NCBI RefSeq assembly: GCF_003570905.1
Contig: NZ_QXJM01000037.1
Span: forward strand, 248,001-312,000
DNA: 64,000 nt
Origin: Cohnella faecalis
Lineage (GTDB): Bacteria > Bacillota > Bacilli > Paenibacillales > Paenibacillaceae
Direction: 5' to 3'
The position numbers were made by a program, and so were the translations under genes. Below are positions 1 through 8,389 of this stretch, piece after piece (within the stretch, counting starts at the first letter, position 1; every line of letters starts with the position of its first letter). Below the pieces are notes generated by a model that saw only the letters and a list, made by a program, of their open reading frames with translations, had not been told where the DNA came from and searched no databases.

Positions 1-1
1 T

Positions 2-691
2 ACTACGGTAGGGGAGACAGCCGCAGATTTTCTTACTTTTAACTTGAACTGGGGACTGACCTGCACAACCTTGCTTGTGGCTGGACTCTTGTGCGTTTCT
101 CTCGTCATCCAATTTAGAGCGAAGAAGTACGTGCCTTGGATTTATTGGCTCACAGTCTTGTTGATTAGCGTCATCGGTACGCTCATTACCGATAACCTCG
201 TCGATAACTTCGGAGTACCTCTCGTAACGACCACCGTCATTTTTGCGATTGCGCTGCTGGCGACTTTTACGGTTTGGTACGCAAGCGAGAAAACGCTGTC
301 CATTCACTCCATCTACACATCCAAGCGGGAATCCTATTACTGGTTAGCCATCTTGTTTACCTTTGCCTTGGGGACTTCCGCAGGAGATTTATTATCCGAG
401 GCTCTGGATCTGGGCTATTGGCTGTCGGCGTTGCTATTCGCGGTGCTGATCGGGATCGTGACGGTCGCTTACTACCGGTTTAAGCTGAATTCGGTTTTAG
501 CCTTTTGGATAGCTTATATTTTGACGCGTCCGCTCGGCGCTTCTATTGGCGACTATCTCTCTCAGCCTAGCGATGAACGCGGCCTGGGACTTGGGACGAC
601 GGGAATCAGCGTCATTTTTCTCCTCACGATTTTGGGTCTTGTTATTTACCTGACGGTAACGAGAAGAGACGAAGTCAATCCGTTGAAGTGA
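2..691 (+). CDS. COG4705-like multi-pass membrane protein, 5'-truncated by the window edge
   Basis: The reading frame is already open at base 2 and encodes family-typical sequence (TTVGETAADFL), so the gene starts upstream of the window and the TTG at 44 is not a real start. The visible part is almost entirely hydrophobic with several membrane segments. It contains four copies of a G-x4-D type motif: GETAADFL, GTLITDNLVDN, GTSAGDLLSEA and GASIGDYLS, each at a helix end, which suggests an internally repeated membrane fold. The pattern fits the uncharacterised COG4705 membrane proteins; no biochemical function is known to me. It ends just before a bidirectional terminator shared with the convergent phosphatase gene. 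Confidence 0.75.
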   Translation, partial: TTVGETAADFLTFNLNWGLTCTTLLVAGLLCVSLVIQFRAKKYVPWIYWLTVLLISVIGTLITDNLVDNFGVPLVTTTVIFAIALLATFTVWYASEKTLSIHSIYTSKRESYYWLAILFTFALGTSAGDLLSEALDLGYWLSALLFAVLIGIVTVAYYRFKLNSVLAFWIAYILTRPLGASIGDYLSQPSDERGLGLGTTGISVIFLLTILGLVIYLTVTRRDEVNPLK

Positions 692-694
692 AAC

Positions 695-731
695 GAACAG
701 CGACCTTTTCACTAAAGAGAGGTCGCTGTTC
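695..731. terminator. Bidirectional stem-loop terminator
   Basis: Perfect 11-bp arms GAACAGCGACC and GGTCGCTGTTC enclose a 15-base loop, between the stop codons of two convergent genes (691 and 734). There is no long T run on either side, so strength is uncertain, but position and stem support a shared terminator. Confidence 0.7.
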
Positions 732-733
732 GG

Positions 734-1321
734 TTACTTGGATCGTGGAAGAAATGCAAGGCTAAGCTTATTTGTTAATTTCCTGTAAAGCCGGATGAAG
801 AGCATAGGCGCGGCATCCATTCGTCTGTTCATTTTAGCGATCGCGAAGCAAGTTATGAGGGACAGGACCATCGCTCCCAGAATGTCGGCAGGATAATGGA
901 CCCCGACATATACCCTCGCTACTCCTGTCAATAAGGCCAGCAGAAATAGATGAGCTCCCAGCAGGCGGCGATTCGCGAACCAGACGCCGAAAGCGAGAGA
1001 GAATGCCAGCGTTGCGTGATCGCTTGGGAAGGAGGGGTCCGGCGCGTGCGGGATTAATTGATGGACGGTATGCCCGACGAACGGCCGAGGATGATTGATT
1101 CCGGGTGACAGGAGGAAGCTAGCCACGATCAACGCGACGGCAGCCGACAATCCCGAATAGAATACGAGCTTCTGATTAGCGGTTTTCCCGGAGAGCCATA
1201 GCAATGCCATCACGGCCAGCATGATCCATACGATGTCCTGGGCGCAAAACTCCATAAAGTCGTCAATCCAGTCATATCGGCCCGCCAAATCGTTGAGCAA
1301 TCGAAACAGGTTTACATTCAC
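734..1321 (-). CDS. bcrC: BcrC-type undecaprenyl-diphosphatase (PAP2 family)
   Basis: A 195-residue membrane protein of the PAP2 superfamily. BcrC-type enzymes remove a phosphate from undecaprenyl pyrophosphate at the outer membrane face, recycling the lipid carrier of cell-wall synthesis and giving bacitracin resistance. The PAP2 signatures are present in order: HPRPF, the PSFPSDHA block with the catalytic histidine, and RVYVGVHYPADILGA with the second histidine and the aspartate. The start is ATG at 1321 with 'ggagaac' upstream. Length and the PSDHA variant fit BcrC better than acid phosphatases. The gene stands alone, convergent with the COG4705-like gene and divergent from the sensor kinase at 1519; no regulatory site is obvious in the 197-bp gap. 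Confidence 0.88.
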   Translation of the reverse strand: MNVNLFRLLNDLAGRYDWIDDFMEFCAQDIVWIMLAVMALLWLSGKTANQKLVFYSGLSAAVALIVASFLLSPGINHPRPFVGHTVHQLIPHAPDPSFPSDHATLAFSLAFGVWFANRRLLGAHLFLLALLTGVARVYVGVHYPADILGAMVLSLITCFAIAKMNRRMDAAPMLFIRLYRKLTNKLSLAFLPRSK

Positions 1322-1518
1322 AGTCGTGTTCTCCTTTATTTTTTAACCTACTATAACTCTCGTTTCTTAACGATTTATTAAGCGGCTCATTTCGCGGCGA
1401 CGGCCGCTCTGCGGAATGCGATTGAGATTGTGACAAGCAAGTAAAAAGCGCATACTGGAGAAAGTTAGGGGAGGACTCCTTGGAACGTCAAAATTAACCG
1501 AAGCGGGGAATCGGGTTC

Positions 1519-3021
1519 ATGTCTATCCGTTTCAAATTAATACTATCTTATGCGGCCATGCTCGTCGTGCCGTTGCTCCTTCTCGTCATGACGACTTTGC
1601 TGCTTGTCGTCGTTTATCGAGGCCATTTTCCGAATTTGGCCAACTTCTACGAGACGAAAGTGGAAGGCTTCGAGCAGTCGGATTACAACCGGCTGCTCAA
1701 TCATACGATAGCCGGAAATCCCGAGCTTCTCTCCAACCCCGAATATTTGGAGGGGTTATCGAGCGAAATGAAAACGAAGGACGCGTTTCTCGTCATCCGG
1801 ATGGAAGGCCGCACCGTCTATGCATCCGAAGGAATCCGCAGCCGAACGGACGTTCTGTCGAGCCTTCCGGCTTTTTCGCATGAATCGTTCCGGAACGTTA
1901 TAGCGGCTAAGTCTTACGGGAATGAGCTGTTCTCGATTTTGCAATACGATCTGATGTCAAAAAAACGCGAGCCTGTCAGCTTGTTCATATTGATGGAGGT
2001 CGATCCGGTCGTTCTCTTTGCGAGGCAATCCTTTCCGATTTTGCTCGTCAGCTTTCTGGTCATTCTCGTGCTGACGCATGCCGTGCTCACTTACTTCATG
2101 TCCAAGAACATCATCCGTCCTCTTGGCGAATTGCGAAAGGCGGCAGGACAAATCAAGGAAGGAAACCTGGACTACCGAGTCCAAGTGCAGGGAAAGGACG
2201 AGATCGGCCAGCTTGGGATAGCGTTCGAAGAAATGCGGGGAAGGCTTCAGCATTCGGTCGAGCTGCAGCAGCAATATGAGGAGAACCGAAAAGAGCTCGT
2301 AGCGAACATCTCCCATGACTTAAAAACGCCGATTACCGCCATTAGAGGGTACGTGGACGGTATCCTGGAGGGCGTTGCGGATTCGCCGGAAAAAACGGAA
2401 GCCTATATGAGGACGATTTCGGCGAAAGCGGCGGAGATGGATCATTTGATCGAGGAATTATTTTTATACTCCAAATTGGATCTGAACCGGGTTCCGTTCT
2501 TCTTCGAGTCCGTCTCCTTTCGGGCCTTTCTGGAAGATTGGGCGGAGGAGCTGCATTTCGAGCTGGAAAAAAGAGGCGTTCAGCTCGCTGTCGAGCTGGA
2601 GCTCGATAACGACGTTATCGCGTCGGTCGACAGGGATTCCTTCCGGCGCGTTCTGGTCAACGTCATTCAGAACAGCTTGAAATACATGGACAAGCCTAGC
2701 AAGAGAATCGTCTTGCGCTCTTATTGCCGGGGAGATGCCGTTGTCCTTGAAATCGCGGATAACGGTCCCGGAATAAGCGAGCAGGCGCTGCCTCATATTT
2801 TCGACCGATTTTTTCGGGCCGAACAGTCCCGCAATGCCGAAACCGGCGGAAGCGGTCTCGGTCTGGCCATTGCGAAGCAAATCATGGAAGGGCACGGCGG
2901 AGACATTGTCGCCGAAAGCTTGGAAGGCGAATGGACGCGCCTTATTCTATCGCTGCCGATTCAGAAAGGAGGGCATTCCGGCCGTGAGAAAAACGATACT
3001 GATCGTGGAAGACGAGCCTAG
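1519..3021 (+). CDS. Sensor histidine kinase (HAMP, HisKA, HATPase)
   Basis: A 500-residue two-transmembrane kinase. Residues about 7-33 and 172-195 are membrane helices flanking an extracellular sensing region of about 135 residues. A HAMP linker follows, then HisKA with the phospho-acceptor H266 in SHDLKTP, and HATPase_c with N-box (NVIQNSLKY), DNGPGI and GSGLGLAIAK motifs. The last 38 bases overlap the downstream response regulator, which starts at GTG 2984, so the pair is translationally coupled. Unusually for OmpR pairs, the kinase comes first. The sensed signal cannot be deduced. The product is complete. Confidence 0.92.
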   Translation: MSIRFKLILSYAAMLVVPLLLLVMTTLLLVVVYRGHFPNLANFYETKVEGFEQSDYNRLLNHTIAGNPELLSNPEYLEGLSSEMKTKDAFLVIRMEGRTVYASEGIRSRTDVLSSLPAFSHESFRNVIAAKSYGNELFSILQYDLMSKKREPVSLFILMEVDPVVLFARQSFPILLVSFLVILVLTHAVLTYFMSKNIIRPLGELRKAAGQIKEGNLDYRVQVQGKDEIGQLGIAFEEMRGRLQHSVELQQQYEENRKELVANISHDLKTPITAIRGYVDGILEGVADSPEKTEAYMRTISAKAAEMDHLIEELFLYSKLDLNRVPFFFESVSFRAFLEDWAEELHFELEKRGVQLAVELELDNDVIASVDRDSFRRVLVNVIQNSLKYMDKPSKRIVLRSYCRGDAVVLEIADNGPGISEQALPHIFDRFFRAEQSRNAETGGSGLGLAIAKQIMEGHGGDIVAESLEGEWTRLILSLPIQKGGHSGREKNDTDRGRRA

Positions 3022-3672
3022 CATCGCCAAACTGCAGAGAGACTACTTGGAAGCCAGCGGTTTTCGGACCGAAATCGCTCCTAACGGAGAGCTGGGGCTG
3101 GAGAGGGGGTTGTCCGGCAAATTCGATATGATCGTTCTGGATCTGATGCTGCCCAGGATGAACGGCTTCGAGGTATGCAGGCAGATTAGGGACAATCTCG
3201 ACGTTCCGATTCTGATGGTTACCGCGAGGCGGGAAGACATCGACATGATCCGCGGACTTGGGCTGGGCGCGGACGATTATATAACGAAGCCGTTTAAGCC
3301 TGCGGAATTGGTGGCGCGGGTGAAGGCGCATCTATCGCGTTACGAACGGTTGAAAGGGCTAAGCGGCTTGACTAACGAAGTGGAAGTCCGTGAAATCCGG
3401 ATGGATCCCGATTCGCGCAGAGTGTTCGTCCGGGACGCGGAGGTTACTCTGACGACCAAGGAATTCGAATTGCTGCATTTTCTCGCGATTCATCCGAACC
3501 GGGTATTCAGCAAAGACCAATTGTTCGAAAGAATATGGGAATCGACGCGATGGGCGACACTCAGACGGTAACCGTCCATGTCCGCAAGCTGAGGGAGAAA
3601 ATCGAAGCGGATGCCGCCAATCCCGTCTATATCGAAACCGTATGGGGAGCCGGTTATCGCTTCCGTGTTTGA
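2984..3672 (+). CDS. OmpR-family response regulator, frame broken near 3538
   Basis: Partner of the overlapping kinase. The start is GTG 2984 behind an 'aaaggaggg' ribosome site; a longer upstream reading is an artefact of the overlap. The receiver domain is complete (ILIVEDEPSIAKL, phospho-acceptor in VLDLMLPRMNG, KPFKPAEL), followed by a winged-helix DNA-binding domain. After ...QLFERIW the frame shifts and ends at 3571, whereas the next frame continues with GIDAMGDTQTVTVHVRKL and a canonical C-terminus ...YIETVWGAGYRFRV with a stop at 3670-3672. One missing G at about 3538 explains this. Restored length is 229 residues. Either a sequence error or a recently broken gene; I favour error because the whole C-terminus is conserved. 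Confidence 0.88.
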
Positions 3673-3681
3673 AACGCGGAG

Positions 3682-3714
3682 AAGGAGTCTCTCCACGTTC
3701 CGGAAAGACTCCTT
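3682..3714. terminator. Possible stem-loop terminator between convergent genes
   Basis: Nine-base arms AAGGAGTCT and AGACTCCTT lie between the response regulator stop (3672) and the NlpC/P60 stop (3728). No T run follows on either strand, so the call rests on position and symmetry only. Confidence 0.4.
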
Positions 3715-3727
3715 GGGCTTGTCCGAT

Positions 3728-4207
3728 CTATTGGACGCGGCGGGCGGTCGTATAGTGGGAGCTCCACCAGCCCGAATTCAAATCGGTAATCGTTACGCCG
3801 GGCTTGCCGAACGTGTGCAGAAGCTTGCCGTTCCCCAGGTAGATGGCGACATGGTGAATCGGAGAGTAGAAGAATACCAGATCTCCAGGCCGAAGCTGAT
3901 TTCGTGGAACGTACGTGCCCACTTTGGATTGCTGCTTCGAGGAGCGAGGCAAGTGGATTCCATTCCGAGCAAAAACATATTGCGTGAAGGAAGAGCAGTC
4001 GAACCGGCTCGTATTCCCGGTTTTTGCTCCGAATTTATAGGGAACGCCGAGATACTGCTTGCCCGTCTGAATAATGCCCGAAGCTTGGGATGCTGTGGCC
4101 GCCGCGGCATGAGAAGGAGCATAACCAACCGTCGTTATCGTTCCGCCGGCCATAATCGCTAGACCGAGCGCGATACCGGCCATCGTTTTTCCGTAACGTT
4201 TATTCAT
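3728..4207 (-). CDS. Secreted NlpC/P60 peptidoglycan endopeptidase
   Basis: A 159-residue secreted protein. The start ATG at 4207 has a good ribosome site (caggaggcac) and gives a clean signal peptide ending near SHAAAA; a start 19 codons upstream would bury the signal peptide. The rest is one NlpC/P60 cysteine peptidase domain: GKQYLGVPYKFG, the catalytic cysteine in FDCSSFTQYVF, the catalytic histidine in HHVAIYLGNGK, and LLHT before the last polar residue. These enzymes cut the D-Glu to diamino-acid bond in cell-wall stem peptides. There is no LysM or SH3 wall-binding domain, so it is a minimal hydrolase. It is transcribed convergently to the first two-component pair. Confidence 0.88.
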   Translation of the reverse strand: MNKRYGKTMAGIALGLAIMAGGTITTVGYAPSHAAAATASQASGIIQTGKQYLGVPYKFGAKTGNTSRFDCSSFTQYVFARNGIHLPRSSKQQSKVGTYVPRNQLRPGDLVFFYSPIHHVAIYLGNGKLLHTFGKPGVTITDLNSGWWSSHYTTARRVQ

Positions 4208-4557
4208 GTTGTGTGCCTCCTGGTTGCGACTTGTAGTGTGTTCTTCCGTAGTGGCTTGGAACACCTGCCCACACTATAGCACGGCAAATTCCGCCTACGA
4301 TTTACCAATGGACGGCTTAAGTCCCGGCTGGTTGCCCTTTCGAACGTCTTTCTGAGAAAAAGATGAAAACTCTTTCATTTTCGAGCATGGACAAGCTATC
4401 CTCGAGCAGTTAGAATAGCAAGTTTGTTATGAAAAATCCGCATTAAACCGCCATTTTCTCATCAAATTCTAATGAGGCTCTCAAGTCTTTCCCATCGTTC
4501 GGAAGGTATAGTAAAGGACGTAAGCAGGAAGCAACCCTATCAAGGAGGAGTTTAGGA

Positions 4558-4878
4558 ATGATGAAGAGAAAATGGCTTTTGGCTTTTGCGCTGTTCGCGG
4601 TAGTCGCCAGCGCAGGCGGAGCCGCTTATGCGGCAACTCATACGACGAATGCCGGAACGACTGAAACGACTGGAGCGGGCGCCGTTCAATCGCAGGAGAA
4701 ATCCGACGGAGACGGCGAGACAGCCGATGACCAAGAGAAATCCGATGGCGACGGAGAGGTAGCTGACGATCAAGAGAAGTCCGACGGAGACGGCGAAGTT
4801 GCGGACGACCAAGAGGATAACGGAGCTGCCGACGATCAGGAAGATAACGAGGCGGACGGCGAAACGGCCGACGAATAA
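4558..4878 (+). CDS. Small secreted acidic repeat protein
   Basis: A 106-residue protein starting ATGATG at 4558 behind 'aaggaggag'. Residues 1-24 are a signal peptide (KRKWLLAFALFAVVASAGGAAYA). The mature part is extremely acidic and built on three tandem 13-residue units of the form QEKSDGDGE(T/V)ADD, followed by degenerate QEDN-type copies. The DGDGE core could bind divalent cations, but no EF-hand loop is complete. I do not recognise a family. It lies just upstream of a response regulator/kinase pair; in related bacteria small secreted proteins often sit beside such pairs, so a sensing or wall-associated role is possible but inferred only from position. Confidence 0.7.
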   Translation: MMKRKWLLAFALFAVVASAGGAAYAATHTTNAGTTETTGAGAVQSQEKSDGDGETADDQEKSDGDGEVADDQEKSDGDGEVADDQEDNGAADDQEDNEADGETADE

Positions 4879-4888
4879 GGTTGAGGAG

Positions 4889-4936
4889 GGACAGGCACCT
4901 TACTATAGTAAGCGGGCCTGTCCGTTCGTTTTTAAA
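4889..4936 (+). terminator. Rho-independent terminator after the acidic repeat gene
   Basis: Arms GGACAGGC and GCCTGTCC with a 19-base AT-rich loop, followed by GTTCGTTTTTAA. It sits in the 80-bp gap before the response regulator at 4959, so the regulator probably has its own promoter or is partly read through. Confidence 0.6.
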
Positions 4937-4958
4937 CGATTAATGAAAGGAAAAAAAC

Positions 4959-5639
4959 ATGCGACGATTGCTTTTGGTCGAAGACGAGCCGAATTTCGCG
5001 AGGTTCGTCCAAATGGAGCTGGAGCATGAAGGATTCGACGTTACGGTGAGCCATGACGGACGCGAAGGCTTGCAGCTTGCGACAGAGCGCGAATGGGACC
5101 TCATTCTTATCGATCTGATGCTTCCGGGAATTAACGGAATCGAAATATGCCGAAGGCTCCGCAGTCAACATAACAAAACGCCGATTATTATGCTGACGGC
5201 GAGAGATACCGTTATGGACCGCGTGGCGGGATTGGACAGCGGCGCAGACGATTACATTCCGAAGCCGTTCGCGATCGAAGAATTATTGGCTCGAATGCGA
5301 GCGTTATTTCGAAGATTGGATGACGACGAGACGGAGCAGGAGGGTTCGGTCGTTTTTCTGGATTTGACGGTAGATGTTCCTTCCCGAACGGTCACCCGGC
5401 AAGGTAAGACGATAGAGCTGACCAAGCGTGAATTCGACTTATTGCTTGCGCTTCTTCACCATAGGAATACCGTCATGAGCCGCGAGAGGCTGCTCAACGA
5501 GGTTTGGGGCTACGAAGCGGGAGTCGAGACCAACGTGGTCGATGTCTATGTCCGATATGTGCGGCAAAAGCTGGACGGTCCTGATAAAGAGCGATATATC
5601 CAAACGGTTCGCGGTATCGGGTACATGATGAAGACATGA
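4959..5639 (+). CDS. OmpR-family response regulator
   Basis: A complete 226-residue regulator: receiver domain with acidic pair VEDEPNF, phospho-acceptor D52 in LIDLMLPGING, conserved K in PKPFAIEEL, and a C-terminal winged helix ending in the typical ...DVYVRYVRQKL and TVRGIGYMMKT. The start ATG 4959 follows 'gaaaggaaaa'. It is followed after 29 bases by its sensor kinase (5669), giving the usual regulator-kinase order, and then by the DedA-PAP2 gene, which may be co-transcribed. The target genes are not evident. Confidence 0.93.
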   Translation: MRRLLLVEDEPNFARFVQMELEHEGFDVTVSHDGREGLQLATEREWDLILIDLMLPGINGIEICRRLRSQHNKTPIIMLTARDTVMDRVAGLDSGADDYIPKPFAIEELLARMRALFRRLDDDETEQEGSVVFLDLTVDVPSRTVTRQGKTIELTKREFDLLLALLHHRNTVMSRERLLNEVWGYEAGVETNVVDVYVRYVRQKLDGPDKERYIQTVRGIGYMMKT

Positions 5640-5668
5640 ACTTACTGAACGAAGGGGCTTGATTTCCG

Positions 5669-7072
5669 TTGCCCGTCAAATATAAACTGGCATCCTTGTC
5701 TTGCGGCTTGATCTTGCTCTTGTTCATCGGCTACAGTCTCATTCAGTATCAACTCGTGTATCGGTTCATGATGGAATCGGAAAAAGACAACTTTCGAAAA
5801 ACCGCGAACGAAGTAGCAGGTTATTTTTCCGAGCAGGAGAGAGAAAATAACCAGGAGGAATGGGAGGAGAATAAGCGATTTCTCGAACGGCTTGTCCGGG
5901 ATAACCAGCTTTTCCGTCTGCTTGACGAGAACGGAAAACCGCTGGTCGTTATCGCTCGCGGAATACCCGGCGAATGGGTTCCATCCGGTACGACGGACAA
6001 GGAAGCGATCGTAAGCTTTCATCATGGCGAGGATCATCTATTGCTCATTCGAAGTCCGGTTCGTACGGACGGTTTTCGCGGAACGATGGAATTGGCCGGT
6101 AATATGGAATCGTTAGATGTCTTGAAGGATAGGCTGAACCGGCTTATGTGGGTTTGCGGTATCGCAGGGATCATTATTAGCGCTGCTGGCGGACTGTTCA
6201 TTGCCCGGCAAGTCATCGTTCCGGTCAAGCGGCTAACGGAAACGATGGGCAGCATCAAAAAGGACGGGCTTCACGAACGGGTTTCCTATTCGAACAATAA
6301 CGATGAATTGTCGCGGCTTTCGACCATGTTTAACGGAATGATGGATGAATTGGAAAATTCGTTTCTGGGGCAACGCAGGCTGGTTGAGGACGCCTCCCAT
6401 GAATTTCGAACGCCAATCGCTATCATTGAGGGTCATTTGAAGCTATTGAAACGATGGGGAAAGTCTAATCCGGCCGTTATGGACGAATCGCTTGACGCGG
6501 CGTTGCAGGAAACGGCCCGGCTTAAGTCGCTCGCCAACCAGATGCTTGAATTGACGCGGGCGGAGTCCGGAGTGAGACGAGAGTGTGGCAGCGCGATTGA
6601 CGCATCGGAAATATTGGAGGACTTGGTAAAGGACTATGTCATGCTGTATCCGCAGAGGGAGTTCCACACTGAGCTCGCTCCAGGGTTAAGCGTCTCCATC
6701 GATGCTAACCATCTCAAACAGATCGTTATCATAATGACGGATAATGCCGTTCGTTATTCGGCGGATTCCAAGCCCGTATCGTTACGGGCTTTCTCCGATG
6801 CGGGCAGGGCGATAATCGAGATCGAAGACCAGGGGCAGGGTATTCCCGAAGATGAGCTGCCTCTCGTGTTCGAACGCTTCTACCGAGTCGATAGGGATCG
6901 AAACCGCAAAAAAGGCGGCAGCGGGCTAGGACTGTCTATCGCGAAGAGCTTGACGGAAGCTTATGACGGAACGATCGGAATTCGCAGCAGGAGCGGAATC
7001 GGCACCGTCATTACGATTTCTTTGCCTCTGGCCGGCTGCGATGATGGTCTGAAAATCGATTCTGGCGGGTGA
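5669..7072 (+). CDS. Sensor histidine kinase
   Basis: A 467-residue kinase. TTG 5669 is the start ('gaaggggc' lies upstream) and directly begins the first membrane helix (residues 7-30). An extracellular domain of about 125 residues follows, then a second helix (159-180), HAMP, HisKA with H244 in DASHEFRTPI, and HATPase_c with DQGQGI and GSGLGLSIAKSL. The architecture resembles CssS/ArlS-type kinases. It pairs with the upstream regulator; its stop at 7072 is 4 bases before the DedA-PAP2 start, so the three genes look like one operon. Confidence 0.92.
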   Translation: MPVKYKLASLSCGLILLLFIGYSLIQYQLVYRFMMESEKDNFRKTANEVAGYFSEQERENNQEEWEENKRFLERLVRDNQLFRLLDENGKPLVVIARGIPGEWVPSGTTDKEAIVSFHHGEDHLLLIRSPVRTDGFRGTMELAGNMESLDVLKDRLNRLMWVCGIAGIIISAAGGLFIARQVIVPVKRLTETMGSIKKDGLHERVSYSNNNDELSRLSTMFNGMMDELENSFLGQRRLVEDASHEFRTPIAIIEGHLKLLKRWGKSNPAVMDESLDAALQETARLKSLANQMLELTRAESGVRRECGSAIDASEILEDLVKDYVMLYPQREFHTELAPGLSVSIDANHLKQIVIIMTDNAVRYSADSKPVSLRAFSDAGRAIIEIEDQGQGIPEDELPLVFERFYRVDRDRNRKKGGSGLGLSIAKSLTEAYDGTIGIRSRSGIGTVITISLPLAGCDDGLKIDSGG

Positions 7073-7076
7073 AGCG

Positions 7077-8375
7077 ATGAACTTTTTGCACAATGCGATG
7101 AACCATTACGGCTATTGGGTTCTAGGGCTTGGCCTCATGCTGGAAGTGTTGGCTCTTCCTCTTCCGGGAGAATTTCTGATGAGCTATGCCGGACTTCTCG
7201 TCTTTGAGGGGAAATTGAACTGGTTCGCGAGCATGCTGGCCGCAGGAGCGGGCAGTTCGTTGGGAGTGACGGCGGCTTATTGGATCGGCTACGCCGCAGG
7301 ACGCCCCTTTTTCGAGAAGGTTGGCTCGAGAATCCATCTCGGTCCGGATAAGCTGGATAAAGCTTCCGTCTGGTTCGACAAGTACGGGAACAAAGTATTG
7401 CTGATCGCATACTACATTCCCGGTATCCGCCACTTCACAGGATACTTCGCCGGGGTGACCAGACTGCCGTTTCGCACGTTTGCGTTATATGCTTATACGG
7501 GCGCTTTTATTTGGACGGGACTTTTCATAACGTTAGGAAAAATACTCGGTCCTCAATGGGACCATTTTCACCATTCGATTCGCAAATATTTAATTTTCGC
7601 CGGTATTTTGGGCGCGATCTTATTGCTTGCTTATTACACGATCAAGAATAGGAAAGTGCGTGTCAAGCAAGCGGTGCTTCGCTTTATCGCTAACGGATCG
7701 TCTGCATTCCGTACCGTTCGAAAAGCCGAATGGGCAATCGCTATAGCTTGTCTCGTATTGGTCGCAGCCGTTACCTGGGCTGTCGTAATCATCCAGGATT
7801 TTTTGGCGCATGAGTTTTCCGACTTCGACCAAATCGCTCCTCTTGTCATTCACGCCGTATTCGATGAAAGCTGGAAGTCTTTGTTCAGCGGTACGATGCA
7901 GGCGGCCTCACCGATTATTCTCGCACCTATCGTTGTTCTGTCATTGATAGCCGTGTGGAAGCTCCGTGGGAAACGCCTGGAGGAAGCTGCCCTCTATTCG
8001 TTCGGTATCTTCGGAGGCATAATCTGGGAGTATGGACTTCGGCATTTGTTTGCCGGGACGGGACCGGAGCTCTCGGCTTACTCCTTTCCTTGCGAACCGG
8101 TATCGTTAATTATGGTCGTATTCGGCTTGTCCGCTTATTACGTCGGACGTTCCGTCCGCAGAAGGAGGATTCAAATTTCGTTAGGGGGCGTTGCCGTCAT
8201 AGCGAGCTTATTCGCCGGAGTTGCCTGTATCTATTTGAACCGCTATGACGCTAGCGACGTAACCGCCGCTTTTGCCTTCACTGGAGTATGGTTGAGCTCA
8301 AATGTCGTACTGGTCGAGTTATTCCGCATGTTGCGCAAGACGCAAAAGCAAACCCGCCCATCCGATTCCGGATAG
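7077..8375 (+). CDS. DedA-family / degenerate PAP2 fusion membrane protein
   Basis: A 432-residue protein with about ten membrane helices. Residues 1-200 are a DedA (VTT/SNARE-associated) domain: LEVLALPLPGEFLMSYAG, a glycine-rich re-entrant segment, and the typical IPGIRHFTGYFAG motif. DedA proteins are lipid-carrier scramblases/flippases in the envelope. Residues about 215-425 have the helix pattern of a PAP2 phosphatase, but the signature residues are gone: where PSGH and SRxYxGxHxxxD are expected the protein has AYSFPCEPVSL and LNRYDASDVTAAFAF, with no catalytic histidine. The C-terminal half is therefore probably a non-catalytic PAP2-like domain. DedA-PAP2 fusions are known; loss of the active site is the odd point. 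It is likely co-transcribed with the two-component pair. Confidence 0.8.
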   Translation: MNFLHNAMNHYGYWVLGLGLMLEVLALPLPGEFLMSYAGLLVFEGKLNWFASMLAAGAGSSLGVTAAYWIGYAAGRPFFEKVGSRIHLGPDKLDKASVWFDKYGNKVLLIAYYIPGIRHFTGYFAGVTRLPFRTFALYAYTGAFIWTGLFITLGKILGPQWDHFHHSIRKYLIFAGILGAILLLAYYTIKNRKVRVKQAVLRFIANGSSAFRTVRKAEWAIAIACLVLVAAVTWAVVIIQDFLAHEFSDFDQIAPLVIHAVFDESWKSLFSGTMQAASPIILAPIVVLSLIAVWKLRGKRLEEAALYSFGIFGGIIWEYGLRHLFAGTGPELSAYSFPCEPVSLIMVVFGLSAYYVGRSVRRRRIQISLGGVAVIASLFAGVACIYLNRYDASDVTAAFAFTGVWLSSNVVLVELFRMLRKTQKQTRPSDSG

Positions 8376-8386
8376 GCGGGTTTGCT
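8348..8386. terminator. Strong bidirectional terminator
   Basis: A near-perfect hairpin: GCAAACCCGCC(C)ATCCG, loop ATT, then CCGGATAGGCGGGTTTGC. It overlaps the last codons of the DedA-PAP2 gene (stop 8375) and precedes the convergent SLH-GH18 stop (8390), so it can serve both genes. Confidence 0.8.
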
Positions 8387-8389
8387 CCT

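Noticed and set aside
2984-3672. True pseudogene of the response regulator
   Set aside because: The whole C-terminus is conserved after a one-base shift, and the same error type affects many unrelated genes here, so sequence error is the simpler reading.
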